Below, piece by piece: positions 6,836 through 12,373 of a stretch of DNA of 13,236 nt. Where the stretch lies: positions 1 through 13,236 of the forward strand of contig JAIFLB010000083.1 in assembly GCA_020049245.1 (NCBI GenBank). Direction: 5' to 3'. Position 1 is the first letter of the stretch, and each line of letters starts with the position of its first letter. This DNA is from Betaproteobacteria bacterium. Its GTDB lineage: Bacteria; Pseudomonadota; Gammaproteobacteria; Burkholderiales; Thiobacillaceae. A program made the position numbers and the translations under genes. Below the pieces are notes generated by a model. It had not been told where the DNA came from and did not search any database. It saw only the letters and a list, made by a program, of their open reading frames with translations.

Positions 6836-7614
6836 GCTTCATCCTCGGTGGTATCTGCCTCGCTACTCTGCAGGGCCATCAGCGGCCGCATCGTGGTGAG
6901 CAGGTTGGCGAACAATTGTGGATGCAGCTTTTCCTGATCGGCGAGCAATTGCTTCATATGCATGCGCTGCATCGGCATTGAAAAACAGGCCGGACAGTTT
7001 TCGAAGATCACTGGCAGTCCGGCGTTTTTCGCGAAATCACGGGTTTGCCGCTCGCGCGCATAGATCAATGGCCGAATTACCCGGATATCGCCGGCATCGT
7101 TCAGGTAATGCGCCTGCATGGTACGCAGCTTGCCGCCAAAGAAGGCGCTCATCAGGAAACTTTCCGCCAGATCGTCGAGATGCTGCGCCAATGCCAGCAC
7201 GTTGTAGCCCTGCTGGCGGGCTTGCGCATAAAGGATGCCGCGCCGCATGCGCGAGCAATAGGCACAGAACGAGGTGCCTTTCATATGCGTTTCGGCCTGT
7301 TCCAGAATGGGTTGCGATTCGTAGAAATACGGCACGCCCAATGCAGCCAGATAGGCTTTCAAGGGTGATGGATCGAACTCCGGCGATTGCGGATCGACTG
7401 TGCAGCAGGCGAGTTCAAACTTGATCGGCGCCTTCCTTTGCAGATGCAGCAGGATGTGCAGCAGCGACAGGCTGTCCTTGCCGCCGGACAGACCGAGCAG
7501 AATGCGGTCGCCATCGCGGATCATCGTGTAATCGCCGATCGCCCGGCCAGCGGCGGAAAGCAGTGAACGCGAGGGCGTGACGGGAGTGATGGGAGTGACG
7601 GGCTGCATCGTCAC
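6832..7614 (-). CDS. TtcA family ATP-dependent sulfurtransferase (tRNA 2-thiocytidine-like), divergent
   Basis: PP-loop ATPase related to TtcA, which puts sulphur on cytidine 32 of tRNA with a [4Fe-4S] cluster. In 260 residues (E. coli TtcA has 311): a start region with AIGDYTMIRDGDRILLGL, the ATP loop SGGKDS at 43-48, a CxxC (Cys117, Cys120) in CAYCSRMRRGILY, and a second CxxC-type site NCPAC with Cys207 and Cys210 where TtcA has its third cluster cysteine. The usual GHHRDD helix reads AQHLDD here, and the LCGSQ context is replaced by ACFSM. This makes it a TtcA relative with uncertain substrate, so no symbol is given. GTG 7614 overlaps the tlpA-like stop as GTGA; ATG 7608 is the alternative. 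Residues 5-13 form a VTP/ITP repeat from a 9-bp DNA repeat. It overlaps apaH by four bases. Confidence 0.82.
   Translation of the reverse strand: MTMQPVTPITPVTPSRSLLSAAGRAIGDYTMIRDGDRILLGLSGGKDSLSLLHILLHLQRKAPIKFELACCTVDPQSPEFDPSPLKAYLAALGVPYFYESQPILEQAETHMKGTSFCAYCSRMRRGILYAQARQQGYNVLALAQHLDDLAESFLMSAFFGGKLRTMQAHYLNDAGDIRVIRPLIYARERQTRDFAKNAGLPVIFENCPACFSMPMQRMHMKQLLADQEKLHPQLFANLLTTMRPLMALQSSEADTTEDEA
7577..7603. repeat. Three 9-bp units (GTGAYGGGM) in the TtcA-like N-terminus
   Basis: GTGACGGGA, GTGATGGGA and GTGACGGGC follow one another at 7577-7603. On the coding (minus) strand they give the Pro-Val/Ile-Thr repeat at the non-conserved start of the TtcA-like protein. Because the unit is nine bases, copy changes would keep the frame. 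Confidence 0.8.
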
Positions 7615-8147
7615 AGCAACGGTTTCAGCAGGGATGCGAGCTGCGCTTCGTTGACGCTGCCAGTCAGGGTTGCAACGGCATTGCCCTGGCGATCAAACAA
7701 TACGGTGTAAGGCAGTCCGCCACGCTGATTGCCGGCGCTGTGTGATAGCGCGGCGGCTTGATCGTTGCCGAGCAGAATGGGGTAATTCATGCCGACCTGT
7801 TGAACATAAGCGCCGACCTTGTCGGCGTCGTCAAGCGCGATGCCGATGAATTGCAGGCCTTGTCCGCCCAGCCGATCCTGCATGCGGATGAAGTCGGGAA
7901 TTTCCTTGCGGCAGGGCGGGCACCAGGTTGCCCAGAAGTTTGCCACGACGATTTTCCCACGCCATTGTTCGAGCGCTTGCGAGCGGTTATTCAGGTCAGG
8001 TAGTTGCGTCGCCCAGAAGGCGGACGGGCGTACCGCTTCCGGCGCGCCGACCAAGGCGTCGACCGGCTTCGCCCAGTATTGCTGGCCTGCCATCGTCGCA
8101 CCGAAGCCGATGGCAACGGCCAGCATAGCCAATCTGGGGGATTTCAT
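7611..8147 (-). CDS. TlpA/ResA-like periplasmic thiol-disulfide oxidoreductase
   Basis: Thioredoxin-fold protein expected to be anchored in the inner membrane and to reduce disulfides in the periplasm. In 178 residues: an N-terminal hydrophobic segment (about 6-21) that is either a signal anchor or a signal peptide, a linker, then the fold with FWATWCPPCRKEIP (active-site Cys76 and Cys79, the CPPC typical of TlpA/ResA), the central LDD insert (about 105-107) and the cis-proline loop GGLPYTVLFDRQG near 143-155. Such proteins reduce apocytochrome c haem-binding cysteines or CuA sites in oxidases; which client applies here is not visible. It follows dsbD after 27 bases, and DsbD is the known electron donor for such proteins, so a working pair is likely. 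No lipobox is seen. Its TGA overlaps the next gene's GTG. Confidence 0.9.
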   Translation of the reverse strand: MKSPRLAMLAVAIGFGATMAGQQYWAKPVDALVGAPEAVRPSAFWATQLPDLNNRSQALEQWRGKIVVANFWATWCPPCRKEIPDFIRMQDRLGGQGLQFIGIALDDADKVGAYVQQVGMNYPILLGNDQAAALSHSAGNQRGGLPYTVLFDRQGNAVATLTGSVNEAQLASLLKPLL

Positions 8148-8174
8148 CGCGCTGTCAGCGAGTCGCGGCGGAGC

Positions 8175-10460
8175 TCAGGGCAACGCTTTATTCAGGCTGG
8201 CGAGAAACTTCTCCGCCGGTTCATAGCCGACCACGCGATAAGCGATTTCATTACCACTCTTGTCAAAGAACACGATGCCGGGCGGGCCGAACAGTTTGAA
8301 GCGAGCCAGCAACGCCTTGTCATCGGCACTGTTTGCGGTGACGTCGGCCTGCAGCAACAGCACGTCCTTCAGCCTGGCCTGGACGTTGGCGTCGGTGAAG
8401 GTGAAGTTCTCCATTTCCTTGCACGACACGCACCAGTCAGCATAGAAGTCGAGCATCACGGCACGGCCGCCGGAGCCCGCGATGGCGGCATCGAGTTCGG
8501 CAACGTTCTTCACTCGCTGGAAGGCCAGGTGCGCCTTCTCCTGCGCGACGCCAGTGCCGCCGCCCTGATACACCGACAAGGGTTGCAGCAGATCGCGGCT
8601 GCCACCCATCGCACCCAGCAACAGCGCAATACCGGCGACCAGCGACATCATGCCGACACCTTTCCAGAAGCGGGCCAGGCCCTTGGCGTTGACCGCCAGC
8701 GGTTCCAGCGCATGCAGGAACATCGAAGAGATGATCAGCAACGCAGCCCACAACAGCATTTGCGCAACGCCGGAAATCACCGGCGAGATCAGCCAGATCG
8801 CCACCGCCAGCAAGGCGACACCGAAGAAGCGCTTGACCCCGTCCATCCAGCCGCCAGCTCGCGGCAGCAGGGCGCCAGCCGATAGACCGATCAGCAGCAA
8901 CGGCACGCCCATGCCAAGGGCAAGCGAGAAGAGCGAAACGCCGCCAAGTACCACATCGCCAGTCTGACTGATATAGAGCAGCGCGCCAGCCAGCGGCGCG
9001 GCAACGCAGGGGCCAACGATCAGTGCCGAGATAGCGCCCATCACGAAAACACTGGTGAAGCGGCCACCCTGAATGCGGTTGCTGGCTTCGGTGAAACGGC
9101 TTTGCAGGAAGCTGGGCATCTGCAATTCAAAGAATCCGAACATCGACATCGCCAGCGCGACGAAGATCGCCGCCCCGGCGCCGAGCGCCCAGGGGTTTTG
9201 CAGCGCGTTGGAAATCAGCGTGCCGGAAAGCCCGGCGGCAACCCCAGCCATCGCGTAGGTGACCGCCATGCCGAGCACGTAGGCCAGCGACAGCATGAAG
9301 CCCTTTCGCTTGGTGATCTGCTGGCCCTGGCCGACGATGATGCCGGACAGAATGGGGATCATCGGGAACACGCAGGGCGTCAGCGACAGCAGCAGGCCGA
9401 AGCCGAAGAAGCTGATGATCACCAGCCAGTAATTGCCGCCTGCCAGGATGGCGGTGACTTGGCCGGTATCGGAGATGTCCTCGGCGGCTGGTTTAGCTGC
9501 AGCGGCTTCCGCGCTGACCGCAACCGGAGTTGCGGTCAGATCGACGGTAAGGGCTTGATCCAGTGGCGGATAACAGATGCCGTTGGTGCTGCAACCCTGG
9601 TGCGAAGCTTCCACCTGCAAGGTCTTGGTGCCTGCGGGAACGCCGGTCAAGCGAACTACGCCGTTGAAGGAATCGTAGTAGACGAACATCTTGCCGAAAT
9701 TGGGATCGTCCTTTTCCTTGGCAGCCGGCAGATCGATGCCGGCGACTTGAATGCCGGCTGGGTCGGTCACCTTGAAGGTGATCTTGTCGCGATACAGGTA
9801 GTAGTCTTTGGCGATGGTGAAGCGGGCTTCGAGATTGCCATCGGCGCGTGGAACAAGCTGCAGCTTGAAAGCTTCTTCCGGCGGCAGGAATTCGGGTTCA
9901 TCGTTGCCACCCATGAATCCGCTGCTGAGTGATTGCAGCCTGGCCAGTACCTCCGGGCTTTGTTGTTGCAATGCAGCGGGAGCGGCTTGAACCGGTTTCG
10001 CTGGGGAATCGGCGACGGTTGTCGGTGCTGAACTTGCAGACGCGCTACTTGTGGCGGCAATGGTGGCCACGCTGTCTTGCGGCGGGTAGCAGACGCCGAC
10101 GTCGGCGCAGCCCTGGAATTCCGCTTTCAGTTTGAATGTTTTTGGGATGCCATCGGCATACTGGAACGGGACATTGACTTTGATGTCACCACGATACGTT
10201 TCCACCCGGCCGAAGTACTCATCCTGCTTGACCTTGCCCGCCGGCAGCACCACTTCTCCCAGCTTGACGCCGTTGTCGGCGGAAAACCGGATCTTGTCGC
10301 GATACAGATAGTAGTTGGGCGCGATCTGAAAACGGGCCTCGACTCTGCCCGGTTCGATCTGTCTGGCGGAATAGAGAAAGGCCTTTTCCGGTTCCAGCAA
10401 ATCTTCCTCGGCGTAAACGAAGCCGGACAGCAACAACGCGAGGGCAAGCAGAAAACGCAT
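8175..10460 (-). CDS. dsbD: Thiol:disulfide interchange protein DsbD with two tandem N-terminal alpha domains
   Basis: Moves electrons from cytosolic thioredoxin across the inner membrane to periplasmic thiol proteins. From ATG 10460 (GGAG eight bases before it) the 761 residues give: signal peptide 1-17 (MRFLLALALL...VYA), a DsbD-alpha domain about 20-130 with Cys118/Cys124 in GCADVGVCYPP, an Ala/Ser/Pro/Gln linker, a second alpha domain about 185-310 with Cys290/Cys296 in GCSTNGICYPP, an Ala-rich linker, the membrane beta domain about 340-620 with Cys363 (TPCVFPMIP) and Cys485 (VGPCVAAPL), and the gamma thioredoxin domain with WCVSC (Cys677/Cys680). E. coli DsbD has 565 residues and one alpha domain, so the extra length is the duplication. 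An earlier start (10502) would overlap cutA and spoil the signal peptide. It lies 14 bases after cutA, as second gene of the operon. Confidence 0.96.
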   Translation of the reverse strand: MRFLLALALLLSGFVYAEEDLLEPEKAFLYSARQIEPGRVEARFQIAPNYYLYRDKIRFSADNGVKLGEVVLPAGKVKQDEYFGRVETYRGDIKVNVPFQYADGIPKTFKLKAEFQGCADVGVCYPPQDSVATIAATSSASASSAPTTVADSPAKPVQAAPAALQQQSPEVLARLQSLSSGFMGGNDEPEFLPPEEAFKLQLVPRADGNLEARFTIAKDYYLYRDKITFKVTDPAGIQVAGIDLPAAKEKDDPNFGKMFVYYDSFNGVVRLTGVPAGTKTLQVEASHQGCSTNGICYPPLDQALTVDLTATPVAVSAEAAAAKPAAEDISDTGQVTAILAGGNYWLVIISFFGFGLLLSLTPCVFPMIPILSGIIVGQGQQITKRKGFMLSLAYVLGMAVTYAMAGVAAGLSGTLISNALQNPWALGAGAAIFVALAMSMFGFFELQMPSFLQSRFTEASNRIQGGRFTSVFVMGAISALIVGPCVAAPLAGALLYISQTGDVVLGGVSLFSLALGMGVPLLLIGLSAGALLPRAGGWMDGVKRFFGVALLAVAIWLISPVISGVAQMLLWAALLIISSMFLHALEPLAVNAKGLARFWKGVGMMSLVAGIALLLGAMGGSRDLLQPLSVYQGGGTGVAQEKAHLAFQRVKNVAELDAAIAGSGGRAVMLDFYADWCVSCKEMENFTFTDANVQARLKDVLLLQADVTANSADDKALLARFKLFGPPGIVFFDKSGNEIAYRVVGYEPAEKFLASLNKALP
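9780..9805. repeat. Direct repeat copy within dsbD (second alpha domain)
   Basis: These 26 bases match 10290-10315 at 25 positions. They encode the YYLYRDKI segment of the second alpha domain and mark the internal duplication of dsbD. Confidence 0.85.
10290..10315. repeat. Direct repeat copy within dsbD (first alpha domain)
   Basis: Partner of 9780-9805, exactly 510 bases away, with the only mismatch at 10308. It encodes the YYLYRDKI segment of the first alpha domain. Confidence 0.85.
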
Positions 10461-10468
10461 GGCAAAAA

Positions 10469-10472
10469 CTCC
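10469..10472 (-). promoter_or_regulatory. Shine-Dalgarno of dsbD
   Basis: GGAG on the minus strand, eight bases before the ATG at 10460 and inside the 14-base cutA-dsbD gap. It decides the dsbD start in favour of 10460 over the in-frame upstream codon at 10502. Confidence 0.7.
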
Positions 10473-10474
10473 GA

Positions 10475-10810
10475 TCAGGGCTGGGGCATGGATTGCTCGC
10501 AAGAAGCGGCAACCCAGTTCAAATAGTCAGGCAGGCCCTGGGCGACTTCCAGGGCGACAATTTCCGGCAAGGCATACGGGTGCTGCTGCCGAATGTAGGT
10601 TTCCAGGGCGGGATAAAGTTCCGCCGTAGTCTTGATGATCAGCGGAACTTCCCCATCTTCCTGCACGTCATCCTGCCAGCGATACACCGATTGGCAGGCT
10701 GCAAGAATATTGACACAGGCCGCCAAGCGCATTTCCACCAAGCTTCTCGCCAGTTTGCTAGCGGTCTCGGCATCAGGCAGAGTGGTCATAACGAGACGGA
10801 TGGCAGTCAC
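10475..10810 (-). CDS. cutA: Divalent-cation tolerance protein CutA
   Basis: Small trimeric cytosolic protein of the CutA1 family, linked to tolerance of copper and other divalent metals; its exact activity is unsettled. From GTG 10810 it has 111 residues, close to the 112 of E. coli CutA. Family marks: LVMTTLPDAETASKLARSLV at the first strand and helix, RLAACVNIL (28-36), SVYRWQ (41-46), LIIKTT (57-62), HPYALPEIVAL with His77, and LPDYLNWV near the end. E. coli Cys16, a proposed copper ligand, is replaced by threonine in the TTLPD stretch, as in many homologues. ATG 10831 (118 residues) is possible but leaves about a dozen leader bases after the predicted promoter. Neither start has a clear ribosome site. 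It is the first gene of the minus-strand operon, next to dsbD as in E. coli, and lies head to head with fxsA. Confidence 0.93.
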   Translation of the reverse strand: MTAIRLVMTTLPDAETASKLARSLVEMRLAACVNILAACQSVYRWQDDVQEDGEVPLIIKTTAELYPALETYIRQQHPYALPEIVALEVAQGLPDYLNWVAASCEQSMPQP

Positions 10811-10829
10811 AGGAAAAAGGCAGAAGCGC

Positions 10830-11246
10830 ATGAGATTTGGGTTCGCGGGCATTATAGCCGTCGCTATTCCAGCCCTGGAAATAGTGGGTATCTACCTGGT
10901 CGGGAGTCGTATGGCGGCGATGATCGTCGGTGGCATGGTGATCAATCAGGAGCGGGCCAGCTTCATGCCGCGTTTACAGCAAGCGATGGCGCAAGGTCAC
11001 TCGCCATTCGGCCTGCTCTGGGCTAGCGGTCGGCGATTCCTGGCGGGGGTTCTGCTGATTGTTCCCGGTCCGATGAGTGATTTCATCGCGCTGATATTGT
11101 TGCTGTGGCCGCGACCGAAACTGGCGCCGTTGGATCCTTTGGGACGAAATCAAGCCGACTCGACGCGACCGCAAGGACCGGTGCGCGAGAAATCCGGCGA
11201 GGCGAGTGGCGATGTGATCGAAGGCGAGTTTCGCCGCGAGGATTAG
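10830..11246 (+). CDS. fxsA: FxsA family membrane protein
   Basis: FxsA is a polytopic inner-membrane protein of unknown biochemical role, known in E. coli for relieving F-plasmid exclusion of phage T7. From ATG 10830 it has 138 residues (E. coli 158). The pattern fits the family: a first hydrophobic block with AIPALEIVGIYLVGSRM (about 11-27), a polar loop RLQQAMAQGHSP, a second block with LAGVLLIVPGPMSDFIALIL (about 71-90), and a charged tail ending VIEGEFRRED, a C-terminal form common in FxsA proteins. The loop before the second block (GLLWASGRR) departs from the usual DG-containing helix, so it is a divergent member. The frame continues upstream inside cutA, but that part carries no family sequence. 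Only 19 bases separate it from the chosen cutA start, and its promoter must lie within cutA; none is obvious. No strong ribosome site is seen. Confidence 0.87.
   Translation: MRFGFAGIIAVAIPALEIVGIYLVGSRMAAMIVGGMVINQERASFMPRLQQAMAQGHSPFGLLWASGRRFLAGVLLIVPGPMSDFIALILLLWPRPKLAPLDPLGRNQADSTRPQGPVREKSGEASGDVIEGEFRRED
10851..10856 (-). promoter_or_regulatory. Candidate -10 box for the cutA-dsbD-tlpA-TtcA-apaH operon
   Basis: Read on the minus strand this is a perfect TATAAT. It lies 41-46 bases before the cutA GTG and inside codons 8-9 of fxsA. No good TTGACA-like box is found 16-18 bases upstream (TTCCAG at 10880-10875 is the nearest), so the promoter would be weak or activator-dependent. Confidence 0.45.
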
Positions 11247-11258
11247 TTGCCGCTGGGT

Positions 11259-12323
11259 TCAATCCAGCTGCGCTTTCAAATGCCGCAACGCGACCAATGA
11301 AGCGGCGGCCGCCGGGATGGCGACCAGGATGCCGACGAAGCCGAACAACTGACCAAAAGCCATCAACGCGAAGATCACCGCCACCGGATGCAGGCCGACG
11401 CGTTCGCCGACCAGCCAGGGTGTGACCGCCATGCCTTCAAGCAATTGGCCGATCAGGAACACCCCCCAGATCGGCAGCAGACCGGCCAGGCTGCCGAACT
11501 GAGCCAGCCCCGCCAGGCTGCCCAACAAGACGCCGACCACGACGCCAAGATAGGGCACGAAAACCAGAATGCCGCTAATCAGGCCCACCGCAAGCGCGTA
11601 ATCCAGCCCAACCAGCCAGAGCGCGCCGCTATAGAAGACGCACATCACGAGGATCACCAGCACCTGGCCGCGCACGAATTCGGACAGCACAGCGTCGATT
11701 TCCCGCGCGATAGTGAGCGTCTTCGGCTTCAAGCGATCAGGAATCCAGTCCGCCAGATTCGCCATGATGTGGTCCCAGTCACGCAGCAGGTAGAACAGCA
11801 CGACCGGCACCAGCAGCAGATTGGCGATGAAGCCAAGGATGGCAAGGCCGCCGTCGGTCAGTTTGGGCAGGTAGCGGGTCAGTTGCGACAATTCGGCGAC
11901 ATGCTGTTTCAGCCAGGTCAGCACCTGTTCCTTGTCCTGCATCAGGTCGATGCCGAAGGTGCTGGTCAGCCAAGGCAGCAGGGTCTGGCCGCCCCATTCG
12001 AGCACTTTTGGAATCTGCTGCATCAGCAAGCGCGTTTCGGCCTGCACCAACGGCGCCAGGATCAGCGCCAGCAGCACGAAGATCAGCACCAATCCAAGCA
12101 AGACGACGACGGTGCCAAGTGTGCGGCCGAGGCGGCGCTTGCCAAGTTTGCGTCCTTCCAACCGATCGACCAGCGGGTCGAACAGGTAGGCCAGGGCGGC
12201 GGCGAGCAGGAAGGGCGCCAGTATCGGCGCCAGCAGGTAGACCAGATAGGCGCCCGCGGCGCCGACCGCGAGGTAGGGGAGCCAGCGGGTGGCGGTGGCG
12301 GAGGTCGGGGGTTCATTCAGCAT
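11259..12323 (-). CDS. AI-2E transporter family (PerM-like) inner-membrane permease
   Basis: Polytopic inner-membrane protein of the PerM/TqsA (DUF20) superfamily, members of which export autoinducer-2 or act as permeases or Na+/H+ antiporters; the substrate here is unknown. The 354 residues show the family plan: N-terminal hydrophobic segments at about 14-48 and 68-92, a soluble amphipathic stretch about 93-155, then helices about 158-181, 210-262, 265-300 and 315-346. The conserved blocks FYLLRDWD (about 177-184), FVRGQVLVILVM, ISGILVFVPYLG (about 249-260) and VGERVGLHPVAVIFAL (about 305-320) are clear. It is divergent from purM with 46 bases between starts, an arrangement I recall in other proteobacteria where this permease lies next to purM. 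Its stop faces fxsA across 12 bases, without a terminator. Confidence 0.92.
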   Translation of the reverse strand: MLNEPPTSATATRWLPYLAVGAAGAYLVYLLAPILAPFLLAAALAYLFDPLVDRLEGRKLGKRRLGRTLGTVVVLLGLVLIFVLLALILAPLVQAETRLLMQQIPKVLEWGGQTLLPWLTSTFGIDLMQDKEQVLTWLKQHVAELSQLTRYLPKLTDGGLAILGFIANLLLVPVVLFYLLRDWDHIMANLADWIPDRLKPKTLTIAREIDAVLSEFVRGQVLVILVMCVFYSGALWLVGLDYALAVGLISGILVFVPYLGVVVGVLLGSLAGLAQFGSLAGLLPIWGVFLIGQLLEGMAVTPWLVGERVGLHPVAVIFALMAFGQLFGFVGILVAIPAAAASLVALRHLKAQLD

Positions 12324-12327
12324 GTGG

Positions 12328-12338
12328 GCTAGAATAGC
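12328..12338. promoter_or_regulatory. Possible shared -10 region of the divergent permease and purM genes
   Basis: GCTAGAATAGC is an imperfect palindrome. It gives TAGAAT on the plus strand (12330-12335, five of six matches to TATAAT, 35 bases before purM) and TATTCT on the minus strand, though the latter lies only about eight bases from the permease ATG. No -35 match is visible for either, so this is a weak call. Confidence 0.3.
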
Positions 12339-12358
12339 ACCGTTTTTTTACTGCTCAG

Positions 12359-12373
12359 ATGGCGTTCCCGTGA
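12359..12373 (+). other. Four-codon upstream ORF (MAFP) overlapping the purM start
   Basis: ATG at 12359 opens a frame of four codons ending in TGA at 12371-12373, which overlaps the purM GTG (12370-12372) as GTGA. It could be a chance ATG or could couple purM start to termination of a tiny leader. It has no clear ribosome site. Confidence 0.35.

Noticed and set aside
8004..8885. Open frame on the plus strand opposite tlpA and dsbD
   Set aside because: The translation is rich in Gln, Arg and His with no fold-like pattern, and it is antisense to two well-supported genes.
11252..11268. Hairpin GCTGG/CCAGC between fxsA and the permease as a bidirectional terminator
   Set aside because: Only five pairs and no T-run on either strand. 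It overlaps the permease stop and is probably chance.
11388..12332. 314-codon open frame on the plus strand opposite the permease
   Set aside because: A Gln/His/Asp-rich composition typical of antisense to a hydrophobic membrane protein. The minus-strand permease is well supported.
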